Shown in pieces: positions 23,090 to 34,532 of a stretch of DNA of 64,000 nucleotides (its first letter is position 1; every line of letters begins with the position of its first letter). The notes beneath the pieces were generated by a model. The model made no database searches and was not told where the DNA came from. It saw nothing but the letters and a program-made list of their open reading frames with translations. The DNA comes from Cervus elaphus (Eukaryota > Chordata > Mammalia > Artiodactyla > Cervidae), in the NCBI RefSeq assembly GCF_910594005.1, contig NC_057831.1:42738001-42802000 (forward strand). The letters are read 5' to 3'. Position numbers and translations under genes: made by a program.

Positions 23090-23870
23090 AAGAGCATTTA
23101 ATGCAGAATTATTCACATTAATCCCAAGTCAGAAAAACATGCTGATGTCTACCAACAATGAAATAAATTAAAAAGAGAAATAAGATGAACAAACAGTGGA
23201 GTACATACAGTAAGGAAAATGAACAGACTATAATCAAGTAGAAAAGTATCACAAATCTAGTACTGAGCAGAAAACTGAGGTATGAAATAATGGTCACATG
23301 CTGAATTACTCCATTTATATAAAAATAAAAAATACATAAATGGCAAAAACACTCTATAAGGCCAAAAGTAATGGATATGGCTGCTTTTTAAGAAAGAGAA
23401 TAATGATTAGGAAGGGGTATGCTGCTGCAGCGGCTAAGTCGCTTCAGTCGTATCTGACTCTGTGCGACCCCATAGATGGCAGCCCACCAGGCTCCCCTGT
23501 CCCTGGGATTCTCCAGGTAAGAACACTGGAGTGGGTTGCCATTTCCTTCTCCAATGCATGAAAGTGAAAAGTGAAAGTGAAGTCACTTAGTCGTGTCCGA
23601 CTCTTAACGACCCCATGGACTGCAGCCTACCAGGCTCCTCCGTCCATGGGATTTTCCAGGCAAGAGTACTGGAGTGGGGTGCCATTGCCCTCTCCGAGGA
23701 AGGGCTATAGGTCTTCTACTTTGTTGGCAATCTTCTGTTCTTTGACCAGTGTGGTAATCACACAGGTGTGCCCACTTGGTGATAATTCTTTGAACTCTAC
23801 AGAGTTATGATTTTTAGCTCTTTTGTAAGTGTGTTATAGTTCAATGATAGATTAAGAAATATTGACTAGA
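23090..23870 (+). mobile_element. Old L1M 3' end, split by a BovA2
   Basis: Left part (to 23420) is the degenerate ORF2 end and UTR start (GCAGAATTATTCACATTAAT; ACTCCATTTATATAAAAATA). Right part (from 23697) matches L1M 3' UTR (GGTAATCACACAGGTGTGCC; GTGTGTTATAGTTCAATGAT). The BovA2 lies between. Confidence 0.7.
23421..23696 (-). mobile_element. BovA2 SINE, full-length dimer
   Basis: Starts on the plus strand with GCTGCTGCAGCGGCTAAGTC and ends GCCATTGCCCTCTCCG. Two Bov-A units are joined at AATGCATGAAAGTGAAAAGT. AGGAAGGGGTAT (23409-23420) and AGGAAGGGCTAT (23697-23708) are 12-base target-site duplications with one difference. Confidence 0.93.
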
Positions 23871-24009
23871 GGGATAACAGGAAAAAACAGGGTTGAGTGA
23901 AAAACAAGAAAGAGTTAAGAAGATAAATTATTTGTACATAGTATATTTTATGAAATCAAACAATTAATCTTGATTGGTTGATTTAGATATTGAGATTTGC
24001 AAATGTTTC

Positions 24010-24400
24010 TACAAGGAACCAGTAAATACTCAATAACAAATATTTTAGGTTTTGCTGGTCAAGTACAGTAGTCTTTTTCACTTACTATTTCTCTTCAGTG
24101 CCTTAAAAAATGTAAACACCATTCTTAGCCTGCTGGCTATATAAAACAGGTCACTATGGGTAATTATAATTTTTCCATGTAGATTCATCAGTCATGACTA
24201 ATGTACTCACTCTGGTGGAAGACGTTGATAATGGGGGATGGTATGCATGTGTAGGTGCAGGACTATATAGGAAATATCTGTACCTTCCCCTCAATTTTGT
24301 TGCGAGTCCAAACTGCTCTAAAAAATAAATTCATAATTAAAAAAAAAAAGCCACAGACAAGATTTGGTTCAAGAGCCATAGTTTGTTTACCCCTCAGCAA
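24010..24400 (+). mobile_element. Old hAT-like DNA transposon, split by an L1M
   Basis: Left arm (24010 to about 24160) has CAAATATTTTAGGTTTTGCT, TAAACACCATTC and ATATAAAACAGG. The right arm (from 24351) reads AGATTTGGTTCAAGAGCCAT, then AGTTTGTTTACCCCT. Together they match a widespread mammalian fossil repeat that I recall as a DNA transposon but cannot name. Confidence 0.5.
24165..24350 (+). mobile_element. Old L1M 3' tip inserted in the hAT-like fossil
   Basis: GACGTTGATAATGGGGGATG, GTATGCATGTGTAGGTGCAG, TACCTTCCCCTCAATTTTGT, AAACTGCTCTAAAAAATAAA and a terminal A run (24340-24350) are the ordered end of an L1M 3' UTR. Confidence 0.78.
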
Positions 24401-24439
24401 GTTCATGGTAATACTAAAATGTTTAAAATACAATTTCTG

Positions 24440-24600
24440 CCCTCCACACTCCATGCATTTATTCACTGGCCATATCTTTACTGAATATCTTCTATGTGCT
24501 TTAAGTGGATGAGACAGCTGTATAAACCAGTAAATTACCCTACAATGTGATGAGTACCCTAACTGAGGTACAAAGTGCTTGAGAAAAAAGAACATGTAAC
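24440..24600 (-). mobile_element. L2 LINE 3' end
   Basis: Reverse-complement L2: TTTACTGAATATCTTCTATGTGC, diverged, followed by ACAGCTGTATAAACCAGTAA. Confidence 0.45.
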
Positions 24601-25054
24601 TTTCTCTTTTTGAAGTCAATTTTCAACAGCTTTGGAAGTAGGTAGGGACTTACTAGGCAGAGAAAAAGGGGCAGGCATCCAGCAGAATGGATGTATCAAT
24701 AAGTAAATCCATGCAGGTGTGATATAAACATACATTTATAAGTTTACTATATTACTCTGTGTTACTGGAGCATCACGTGTGTAGGGTAACAGAAGACAAG
24801 GCTAGAGCACTGTTTCCTAAACTTTTTCACATCATGGCACATGTATACCTTACATGTTTGGAACACTGGGTTAAACAAATGAAGCCACTTGTGGACCCAG
24901 GGAATTATGCTTCTCCAGGGCCCACTAGGCTTCTCTGAGATCTTAGTGTATCACTCCACTCACTGACAACCCTTGGCATCCAGAAGAAAGTTCTGGAATA
25001 ACTGGGGAAGCCCTGATTCAGCCTGTGGGTTCTAGGTCAGGAGGAATTTTGGTG
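24601..25054. other. Unassigned DNA
   Basis: GCACTGTTTCCTAAACTTTT at about 24,809 resembles the start of a hAT-type terminal repeat, but the rest does not follow a known family. Confidence 0.3.
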
Positions 25055-25262
25055 GCTTTGCATAGTACAAGGCTGAGATTCAAATTCTAGTTTTGTCATT
25101 TATTGGATGACCTAAGCAGCATATTTGAAATCCCTCTGCTTCCATTTCCTCTTCTTTGTAAAATGCTGACAGTATCTCGAAGGGATCCTGTGATCCTTAA
25201 AATTAATGAGATATTGTATATAAAGCTTTTGCTGCAGAGTCGACACTCAACAAATTATTTTT
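25055..25262 (+). mobile_element. MIR SINE
   Basis: Collinear with MIR: ATTCAAATTCTAGTTTTGTC, CATTTCCTCTTCTTTGTAAA, AATTAATGAGATATTGTATA, GAGTCGACACTCAACAAATT. Confidence 0.72.
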
Positions 25263-26430
25263 TTCTCCACATCCTTCTAACCTCCCTAAGTACAATTTAA
25301 AAATCCCTTGAGAAGAAAACCCATGACTTTTCTGTTCTCTACACCCACTGCCTGGGGATAGTGGTAGGGCTATTCTGGCACGGAGGGAAGAATGATAAGT
25401 GAAGAGAAACCATAAATTTATGAATAAATCTATTGCTTTGGCAGTCTTACTTCAAATGAAGAATCTTCTTTAGAAAGAGAAATGTCATCAACTCCTAGAA
25501 CACATATTAATAGATACAAGTTGTGCTCTCTGTGTTAGCTGATACTTTTTCCTCCTTCCCTCCTACCTCTCTTCCTCTCATTTTTTTTTTTTTTTATAAT
25601 CCAAAGGTGCAGAGACTGAGTGGGCTGTGCCCTGGAGGTGAACTGAGGACTCCCCTTAACCATGGCTTTGAAGGAAACTCATCAGCTGACTTCAACAGGA
25701 ACATCTGTGAGTTCATATTGGCCAAGTCCCTAGAGATTTTTTTCACTGCTGAACATGCTACTTTCCAACTGTTCAAGATAGTGGCTCAGAGCTGTGCACA
25801 TATTTTGAGATGCATTCTGCTGATTGGATTATTTTTAAAGCCTATTTCTTATCTAAAGTATTTCCTTTAATTGCTTCTTCTTGGCCCAATGGTAGGTCTC
25901 TGTGAGGTTGTTTCAAGTTTAAAATCACAGAATACTAATCTCCAAAGTTGGAAATAGCCACTCCATCACTTTCCAGATGAGGAAATTGATGCCCACTGGG
26001 GTGAAAAATTGCTCTAGTCACACAGTGCATTCTCTCTTCCTTCCTTTCTTCCTCTCTTCCTCCATTTCTTATTTGCTGAATAACTCCCTGATGCCATGCA
26101 CTGTTTTCATTGTTAATGATACAAAAAGACATATGACAAGACTGCTGAACTCCTCATCTTGTGCAGCTGGAACGATGTAAACCAATTATTACTCTAGACA
26201 TGAAAAATGATTGCATAGATGGGCACAAAGGATTGCAAGAACCCAGAAGAGGGCCAGGTAAATTAGACTTGGAGAGTCAGGGGAATCATCGTGAGTGGAG
26301 TCTCCAAGGGTGTGTTGGATATGAGTGGGCTGTATAGGGAGTGGAGTGTGAGAAGACAGATGAGAGAAATGATCTTCCAGATGGAGGAAAGAGTATAGTG
26401 TAACAGCATCAGATGTCCATAAATTTCTTT
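25263..26430. other. Unassigned, with a T-tract and a weak MIR-like piece
   Basis: T run at 25581-25595. A 115-codon frame (25523-25870) crosses it and has no domain. CACTTTCCAGATGAGGAAAT at about 25,968 resembles a minus-strand MIR core. Confidence 0.35.
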
Positions 26431-26490
26431 ATTTATTGAGAGAGAAAGAGAGAGAGTGGAAGGAAGGGAGGAAAAGAATTAGGAAGAAAA
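26431..26490. repeat. Purine-rich (GA)n tract
   Basis: GAGAGAGAAAGAGAGAGAGT followed by GGAAGGAAGGGAGGAAAAGA: almost no pyrimidines over about 55 bases. Confidence 0.8.
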
Positions 26491-28209
26491 TAAATTCCCA
26501 CATGGAGTGTGACTCTTCTTGCTCTCCCAGACTGGACTTGTGTGATGTACCTCACTCTCCAGCCCAAGGGAGTCGTAACTGAGTCTTGCATTCATGGAGT
26601 AAGAGGGGCAAACTCACAGCCCTCAGTATCTCTCACAGGCATGTGTTAGCATCTCACCAAGCCAGGGAAACCAGAACTGTTTTGATTATACATGATTTTA
26701 TAAGCCAAGTGTAGAACTGAAACCCCTGTAAGACGCTCTTCCACTTATAAAGACATTCCTACCACGTACTTATCCATAGGGGTTTTCGTTAAGGTGAGCT
26801 GGTTGCCTGGGCTGGCTTTAGGAAGTGCAATTCTTTCTATTGATTCGACGAAGATAAATTTTATGGCTGCCATGCACCATCTTCTCTGATCTCTTTTATT
26901 GGAGGCGGTGTTGTTGAAAGAGCTGCGAAGTCAATAAACAAAGTTAACTGCGCAACTTTTACTTCCCAAGCTCCGCGTGGAAGCCAGAGCCTGTGTGATC
27001 CTAAGATACAGCCTCCCCATAGGTCATGCCCAAGGGCTTCCACTATCTCTAAGCAGCACACACTCCAGAGCATCTTATTAATGATATTTAATTACATTGA
27101 AATTAATGATGTTTTTCATCTGATCCTGGGTTTTTTTTTACAGCTGGGAGATAGGCTGGGGCAACTTTGGCTTCTCTATTTCTCCATCTCAGCAGTCAAG
27201 TGCCCCGTTTTATCTCTGTTGACTTTCTGCTTTTTCCAGGTGTCCCATTTCTTCACCTGCATGTCTTTCTCTGACTACCACCCCTCCATTACCCAGGAAT
27301 AATTAGCTACCCCAAGCTGCAGACATGATACGTTTCCACATGAGGGTTTCTGATCATGTGGACTATGCAGTATTTCTCAACAGAGTTTAATTTGCATATA
27401 TTCTGGCCACAACTTCATTAGGTTTAAAACACAGAGATTGTCAAATGAGCGCTATCTGAAAGCTCCAACAATGCAATAGTTTCAGCAGACTCTAATCTCA
27501 TCATTGTATACTTGAGTGCTCTGGGTTTTGCTGATGAAAATCTTTACAGAAGTGGAATGGAGTATTCAATTCTCAGCTTCAGGAATTGTTATTATTTCCC
27601 AATGAAAATAATGGGGATTGTAGATAGGATTTACCGAACTTGAACTATATTGATGGTTTTTGTTTTGTTTGAGCAAAAACAGGTGTTTGGGGGAATTAAA
27701 CATTTCTGTTGTGAACTGTAATACAATAGCATTGAGAATGAAATGTTTAAACACTGAGTATAAGGCCTGATGATGAAAGTGAATTGGATTGTAGAAATTC
27801 TTTCAGAGTTCAAAGTCATGCTATTTAAAGGATTCGAAGAGTAAATTAGAAATACACTTTATTTGGATTTTTTGTTCTGGGTAAATGGTGAGGAATGCAA
27901 TCCTTGAATAGTGCTTCATTGTACTGACAACCTATCAATTTATTAGGACAGAAATCCAGAAGTATTACATCAAATAATTTCCCTTTTTATTTCTTTCTCT
28001 ACTCACCTCTAACTTTCCTTCTACCCTACCCCATAAAAAATGAAAAGAACTGTAAAATTATGTCAAAATGGTAATATAATAAAAACAACTAAAATAATTC
28101 ATTGCATTCATTTACGTAAGCTTCAAAATACTGAATAATTGAAAATTCTACTCTACATCTGATCCTAGGATGCACATCTTTACCTTCTTCCATATTCTCT
28201 TGGTTCATT
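26491..28209. other. Longest well-defined repeat-free block near the middle of the window
   Basis: No transposon recognised over about 1.7 kb. Features seen: clustered CpGs with ATTCGACGAAG (26841), GCTGCGAAG, AACTGCGCAAC and CTCCGCGTGG (26971); paired TTAATGATATTTAATTACAT-type AT motifs (27076); an octamer core ATTTGCATAT at about 27392. No convincing exon. Candidate regulatory block, see findings. Confidence 0.35.
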
Positions 28210-28500
28210 CATTCACTGAACATATCAGCATATATTATAGAGATCTGCTATATACCAGATATTATAATAGACACTAGAGAAACACATGGGTCTCTGATGG
28301 ATTCTGTAATTCAGGAGAGAAAGCTGACATTAATCTGTAAATCACATTAGTAGAAATGTAAAATTTTAATCATGACAAGTGCCAGGAAGACAGGTGTATG
28401 GTGTCAAGAGAGCTTAGAGAAGTGAGGTTTGACTGACCATGGAGGACCAGCAAAGGCTTTTCTGTAAAAATTGCTTTGGAGCTGAGATCTAATGAAACCA
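28210..28500 (-). mobile_element. L2 LINE 3' region
   Basis: Reverse-complement L2: TTCATTCATTCACTGAACAT, ACCAGATATTATAATAGACA, GACAAGTGCCAGGAAGACAG, GCTTTGGAGCTGAGATCTAA. Continuous over about 290 bases. Confidence 0.62.
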
Positions 28501-28919
28501 TAGGTATTTGTCGGCCCAGAGAAGGTGATGAATGTGAGCATTTCCCAAATGGAAGCTGGTACCTGTTCAATGATCCCGTGGTGAGAGGGGAAACAGCGCC
28601 AGAGCATAACAACCTCACCCTCTTTAGACAAGAGGTTGGGCCTTTGGTTATTTATTTTTTCCTTTGTGGGTGGTTTCACCTTTTGTGCTTCAGATTCCTA
28701 CAGATGAAATCTTTCACCCTAAGAACTTGGTCCTAAAGGTGAAGAAGAAAGGGGGAAGGTTTCCTTCCTGATGCCAATCCTCTTTACCCTCTCATTTTCC
28801 TTCCTCAGCCTCGTCAGAATTGATGAAGGAAACAGCGGTAGACTAAAGGAGTCCTGTCTGGATGCAAGCTGTGGGAAGGTCTGTGAGGGCCTTGAATGTC
28901 GGTTGTCATGTTCTAGCTG
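28501..28919. other. Unassigned DNA
   Basis: Nothing recognised. May continue the L2 at low similarity for a short way. Confidence 0.3.
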
Positions 28920-29076
28920 GTAACAGGCTCAGTGGAAAGAGTCCTGGACTTAGATTCAAACAATTGGACTTTGCAGGGTGACTCATTTAACTTCTCTGAA
29001 TCTCAATTTTCTTCATCTAATGGGTGGTTGTAAGGTTCAAATGAGACAGCAGTGCCAGAGAACATAATACATTTAT
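28920..29076 (+). mobile_element. MIR SINE
   Basis: GGAAAGAGTCCTGGACTTAG, CATTTAACTTCTCTGAATCT, CAATTTTCTTCATCTAATGG, GTAAGGTTCAAATGAGACAG follow MIR order. Confidence 0.75.
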
Positions 29077-30004
29077 TCATATATGTAAGAAACAATTTTA
29101 TTGTTATTACTTATTCAGAAGGTCTGGGAAGGTTCAGCATACTTTTCAAATAGAGTCTCAGAAGGAAAGATTTTCTCAGTGACCAGAATGTATATTTTTT
29201 AAATGTATGTTCTAAAATAGTATAATGATACACTATCTCCTCAAGTAAGAATAGGATTAAAGGGTGGTGTTGACCACTTGAGCCAGGATGCATTTCACTG
29301 CTGTGTTTACTGGTGCAGTGGATCATTTGGGCAGTTCTGCTCACCAACTTGACTCTATTTAAAGTCTTAGTTCAATTCGGTCACCATATGTGGACACAGC
29401 TGGTGCTTGCTGAAACAGAATTGGATCACTTTCTGAGATGATTCAGATCTTCAAAGTACTTCAGCTGAAATATCAGATAAGTGAAGCAAAAGGTCACCCA
29501 TGCTCTAAACAGAGACTGTCAGGATGGGTTTCCTTTAGACCTGACACAAACAGGTTTTAAGATCTTCTGGTCCTCACTCTTTCCTATCACTAAAATGACT
29601 AGAAAGAAGGGATGCCAAAAATTCATTTTACCTCTTCTTTAACCAGTATCAGGAGGTGTCAGAGTCCAAGAAATTTGAATTCCTTTTTTTTGGAGATAAA
29701 GTATTTTAGGGTGCATATTACCTACTGAGAGAAGAGCAGATTTTAAGTGCCTGCCCAGAAATGTTAGGAGAACTTTTGCATTGAGCAAGAAAGGATGAAC
29801 AGGCATTATTTCTACAGTACCCATTTTTTCTAATTTGAGATTTATGAGAGGTCATTGTTAACATATTTATTTGATGTGTCATACTATTGTTTTTTTTAGA
29901 CAACTTAAAAATAAAGGGCTTTTTTGGTTTGTTTACAGAGGTAACTTTTAAAGAAAAATGACTTGTGTAAAACAAAAAAGATTTAGTAAGAATGGTATAA
30001 TTGT
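29077..30004. other. Unassigned DNA
   Basis: No gene or repeat recognised. Minus-strand frames of 61-97 codons lack support. Confidence 0.35.
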
Positions 30005-30465
30005 CATACACTAAAAATACCTTATTGAGTTATGATTGACATACAAAAAGATGTAATGCTTAATATATGCAATTTGATGCCTTTGGAGGTAAGCATGCTT
30101 CCCTGAAATCATAATCATGATTTATGCCGTAGTAATTTATAAATAAATAGTGTAATTTATTCATTACCTTCTAAAATTTTCTTCTACCCTCCTATAAATT
30201 AGTATTAATATTTTTTGTGGTAAGAGCACAAGATAAGATTTAGCCTCTTAGCAAAATTATAAGTATACAATAGTAGTTTGTTAACTGTATGCTCTATGCT
30301 ATACATTAGTCCTCTAGGACTTATTCACTATATAAGTCCTAGAGATCTACCATATCTCCACAGTATAGATACAGTTACTTCATATCCTTTGAATAATACC
30401 TCTCCTTTCCCTCTTCCCCCACCCTAGCCACTGGCAATAACTATTCCATTCTCTGCATCAATGTT
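30005..30465 (-). mobile_element. Old L1M 3' UTR
   Basis: Plus strand shows TTATTGAGTTATGATTGACA, then a series of degenerate L1 UTR phrases (GCTATACATTAGTCCTCTAG; CTTCCCCCACCCTAGCCACT). This matches the reverse complement of an L1MA/L1MB-type end. Confidence 0.7.
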
Positions 30466-30504
30466 AACAGAGTTGAATTATTATTCTGGCTTTCTTATTA
30501 TTAT

Positions 30505-30670
30505 TCTGTGTGACCTTAGGCAAGTTACCTAGCCTCTCTAAGCCAATTCTATCTTTTGTTAAGCCAAAGGAAGACTTACAGGGTTTCCATGAAGATAAAT
30601 TGACATGAATAGGAGATACATTCATGAGAATCTTTCATGCATATTGAACGCTAAACAAATGTTTATGACC
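30505..30670 (+). mobile_element. MIR SINE
   Basis: CTGTGTGACCTTAGGCAAGT, TACCTAGCCTCTCTAAGCC are diagnostic. The 3' half is diverged (GAACGCTAAACAAATGTTTA). Confidence 0.75.
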
Positions 30671-32084
30671 TTCCATTTCGTTTTCTTTTCCATTTAGGTT
30701 TGTAGGAGTGAATTTAGTCTATATGAGCTTTTGTACTTCAACTGGCCTCATCTAATTGAGAACTTCTTGAGTGGAATACAGACCTGCCAAATTTTACATG
30801 GCTCAAAACCAGTAACTGTTCACCACATAGAAAATGCTTGAATTTCCTCAACATTCTGAGAGAGAAATAAGTTTCCATTACTTCCAATTATTTCACTTGT
30901 AATAATTAGATACCAACCTTATAACTCATGATATTGCCTTACACTGAAATATAAGGAAGACAAATACTTAAGAAGGTAAGGAGAAAATGAGTGTGAGATA
31001 TTAAAAAGTTCCCTATGCGTTTCTAAAATAAATGTAGTGTGCTTGTTTTTGAAAGAATTGCTGCTTTAGGGGAGAAAGGTGAAAATCTATTAAAGGGAAA
31101 AAAGTTTCCAAAGAAGTTGAGAGGTTTCTTTTTATTTTCTTCAACAAATTCTTACTGCTTAGTATTGGCTCTTGGAAAACATGGTTAGCCAGCTATAAAG
31201 TCATAATAGAAAATAGTAAAAGCAATGAAATGTACAATTAAGGATTACACACCCCAGATATCTTCTAGTTCATTAGTCATCCTCCTATCTCGGCCCAGGA
31301 GTTTTCTCAATCTCTTGCTTTTTACTCCCAGACTCAACTACAGTGAAACTGATGATAAGGTTCACTCTTTTTTATAGTTTTCCTTGCACAAAGCAATGAT
31401 CTCTTAAAGATGAAGTTTAATGCTCCCTCAGGAAATGCTATCCATTTTAGACTTTTTTCCCTGCATGGAAGCGTTCTCTTTTTCTCAGTAAGTGTTGTAA
31501 GGTACATCGGGAGTCACAGGGATTTTTTACTCTCTTCACCAGTAGAGGGAGTTCAAACCAAGTTGTGTGAAATACGGGGGAAGGGGTTGTTCTAGAAATT
31601 TTGAGGGTGCTATATATCATGGGCTGAATCCAGAAGACTGAGGGAATCAGTAAAGAAATGTAGATGAAAGCATTCATTGATTTTTTTTCAACAAAGGATT
31701 ACTGAAATAGGCTAGGTGCTGGAGATATTAAAACAAAAGACCAAACAACAACGAAACAACTAGGAGAGAATCTATACTGTCCTTTAAGAGTTTGTGTCTG
31801 TAGTTTGGTGAAGGAATGTCTACATTAGTCCATCTACCTATAGACTAATGCCCTATTCTTGGTATAATTACAAAATGGAGGAACTCCTCAGCTAACCTGA
31901 TTGAGGTGAAGGCTGAGAAGAAAGTCATGTGCTCAATGTGAGTCCCAGAGAGATGAGAAGTTACCCTCTCTTCAAAGAGTCTGTTGAGCCAGGAAGTTAG
32001 GGCCATGGATTCCATAAGCCTGGGAGCAGGATATTTACCAGAGACCCCAGAGACTCAGAGGCTTCTAATTTTTTTCTCCCACTG
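30671..32084. other. Unassigned DNA
   Basis: No gene recognised. Around 31,680-31,740 (TTCAACAAAGGATTACTGAA, GGCTAGGTGCTGGAGATATT) resembles a short minus-strand L2 end. Confidence 0.35.
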
Positions 32085-32190
32085 AATGGCTCTGTGATCC
32101 TAACCAGTCAATTATTTAGAGCCTTATTCATCTATAAGTGAAGTGGGATTGATGAGTAAGTACTTTAAGTTCTCTTCTGTGATGGATGCC
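32085..32190 (+). mobile_element. Probable MIR fragment
   Basis: TGGCTCTGTGATCCTAACCA, then CTTATTCATCTATAAGTGAA. Degenerate; only the middle of MIR is recognisable. Confidence 0.45.
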
Positions 32191-32486
32191 TAAAAGCTTG
32201 GCAAGGGGAGATGCGGATACAGAACATGGCCTCTAGCTTACTGCGACTTCACGGTGGAGTCACCTCCTTCTTGCCCTTTCATTACCTCTTTAAGTCACTG
32301 TCCAAAATCGTGTTGCTCACAAACCAAAGTCCCCTTAAATCACTCTTCCCCATTTGATGTCCTGAGGAGTCAAGACTGTTAGGTTAGGTGAAGTGTGGGT
32401 TAGGAATAGCCCACTCAAAAACCAATATTCCCAAGTAGGGGACAGATTCATTCTGGTTGAGGGGACTTCCCCTTTCTCAGGTATCT

Positions 32487-32732
32487 ATGCTTACCTCTGG
32501 GGCTTCACAGGTGGCATCAGTGGTAAAGAATCCACCTGCCAATGCAAGAGATGCAAGAGACCTGGGTTTGATCCCTGGGTTGGGAAGATCTCTTGGTGTA
32601 GGAATTGGCAACCCACTCCAGTATTCTTGCCTGGGACATTCCATAGAGAGAGGAGCCTGGTGGGCTACAGTCAGTGGCGTTGCAAAGAGTCAGACATGAC
32701 TGAGTGCACATACACACACCATGCTTACCTCT
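32487..32732 (+). mobile_element. Bov-tA SINE with perfect 12-bp target duplications
   Basis: Element 32499-32720: head GGGGCTTCACAGGTGGCATC, B-box region GGGTTTGATCCCTGGGTTGG, body TATTCTTGCCTGGGACATTC, tail GACATGACTGAGTGCACATA plus a CA run. ATGCTTACCTCT is identical on both sides (32487-32498 and 32721-32732). Confidence 0.94.
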
Positions 32733-32769
32733 AGTGTAAGAAGTGTAACTGTGTATTATAATAGGGTGG

Positions 32770-32910
32770 TTGTCTAGTCAAGTTTTTTTGAGAGAGGAGG
32801 AAGGAAGTCTCAATAATCTCTCCATCCCCAGCAGTCAGCACAGAACTAGAAACGTAGTAAATGCTTAATATATGTTTGCTGGATGAATGAATGAGTCAAT
32901 GAGCAAATGA
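32770..32910 (+). mobile_element. L2 LINE 3' tip
   Basis: CCATCCCCAGCAGTCAGCAC, AACGTAGTAAATGCTTAATA, TGTTTGCTGGATGAATGAAT follow the L2 terminal order. Confidence 0.65.
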
Positions 32911-33397
32911 ATTCACATTTTGCTGAAAGTCTGATGGTTATAGATAGTCTACGACATCCCCCAGGTTATGATAATATTGAGCAGCCAGAAAGGTTAAGCT
33001 CCAGGCATAACTATGATCTTTATTTCAAGTGCAAATAGCCTTCATTTTGTAGAATTTTGTAGAAAAGCTTAGTATCATAAAGACCTTCTCCTGAGATTGA
33101 TTTTTCCTTCATATCTGTATCTGTGTCAAAATACCACAAACAAAGTTTGGCAGAAAATGCAGTGAAAATTATTCATTGTGGCCAAGGAGGAAATATCAAA
33201 GCAAGTCTTTCAGGATGACTAGGATATGTGAGGTCTAATGACCTTAGAATTTCCTTGTAAAGCTGAATAAGTCTACTCAGGTAGAAAGGTAACTTATTGC
33301 TTTCAGTAAAATCCTTTCTCCTTGCCCATCTTGAAAGATTTTCACTGCCTTTTTCTCCACTTCTAATCCTTTCTAATTTGCACCATATTCTAAGAGA
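32911..33397. other. Unassigned DNA
   Basis: No gene or repeat recognised. Confidence 0.35.
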
Positions 33398-33591
33398 GAA
33401 AGTGAAAGTTGCTCAGTCATGTCCAACTCTCTGCCACCTCATGGCCTATCCAGTTCATGGAATTCTCCAGGCCAGAATACTGGAGTGGGTAGCCTTTCCC
33501 TTCTCCAGGGGATCTTCCCAACCCAGGGATCAACCCAGATCTCTCGCATTGCAGGTGCATTCTTTACCAGCTGAGCCACAAGGGAAGCCCT
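33398..33591 (-). mobile_element. Bov-tA SINE
   Basis: Plus strand: AGTTGCTCAGTCATGTCCAA, CCAGGCCAGAATACTGGAGT, then the tRNA end ATTCTTTACCAGCTGAGCCA and AGGGAAGCCCT. Confidence 0.93.
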
Positions 33592-33639
33592 AGGGACATA
33601 TACTCATTGATCTACAGCATCCAAATTGTGTTTGCACGA

Positions 33640-33845
33640 ATAACTTTAATATTAGTGATAATAGTAACTGATATATTTGAATGCCAGGCTAACTGCTTTC
33701 AGTGATATTATCACACTGAAGTTCTGTATTCTTGTGAAGAAAATATTATCATCCCTATTTTTTAACTTGCCCCAGGTTTTGTGCCTGGTAATCGTTAGAG
33801 TTAGAACTCACACCAGATTTATTATCTGTATTCTTTCAATTATTT
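33640..33845 (-). mobile_element. MIR SINE
   Basis: Reverse-complement MIR with AACTGCTTTCAGTGATATTA, ATTATCATCCCTATTTTTTA and AGTTAGAACTCACACCAGAT. Confidence 0.65.
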
Positions 33846-34086
33846 TCATGTTGCTTTCATGATATTAAATTCCTGATAGATGGAACTGATTTGACCTAAT
33901 AATCAGAAAATCCAATGAAATTAAAAGACAATTATAAATGGTAACTACATGGAAAAATCAATTAGCTGCTTTCATTCTTCACCTATGAAAATCTTGTGAA
34001 GTGTTTATGGTATATCACCAAATATTATATTTTTCCATAATAAAATTAGAGGTTCAAAGAATTTAAATTCTTTTTTTTTTTTTTTT

Positions 34087-34345
34087 AGAGAACGTTTATT
34101 GATCACCTACTGTGTATCTTGGAGAAGGAAATGGCAACCCACTACAGTACTCTTGCCTGGAAAATCCCATGGACAGAGGAGCCCGGTAGGCTACAGTCCG
34201 TGGGGTCGCAAAGAGTCGGACACGACTGAGCAACTTTACTTACTTACTTACTTACTGTGTATCTGTTTCTGGGAGCTTGGGCATAGTAGAACTGAACAAA
34301 ATCCATGCTCTCAGGAAACTTGGGATATGTGAGTGAGCAATACAG
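34087..34345 (-). mobile_element. L2 LINE 3' end, interrupted by a Bov-A
   Basis: GAACGTTTATTGATCACCTA before the SINE joins CTGTTTCTGGGAGCTTGGGC and GAACTGAACAAAATCCATGC after it, giving one continuous reverse-complement L2 end. Confidence 0.62.
34108..34264 (+). mobile_element. Bov-A monomer with perfect 12-bp target duplications
   Basis: Element about 34120-34252 starts GGAGAAGGAAATGGCAACCC and ends CACGACTGAGCAACTTTACT plus a (TTAC)n tail. TACTGTGTATCT flanks both sides (34108-34119, 34253-34264). It lacks the tRNA head, like the copy at 16070. Confidence 0.92.
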
Positions 34346-34532
34346 ACAAATTTCAGGATCTTCTGGAACTCTCATTCCCATTCTTGTCTCAATTACAATT
34401 CAGGTGAAAGCAAATTATTCCAAATTACACAGATAGTTGCCTCTCTACTCCATTTCACGGTTCCTGTAGACTTAACCACCCTTAAACACCCACTGGGACC
34501 CCATGTAAACATTCCTTTGAAAAATAATTAAA

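Noticed and set aside
25523..25870. 115-codon plus-strand frame as a possible small gene
   Set aside because: Crosses a T15 run and has no domain, signal peptide pattern or splice context.
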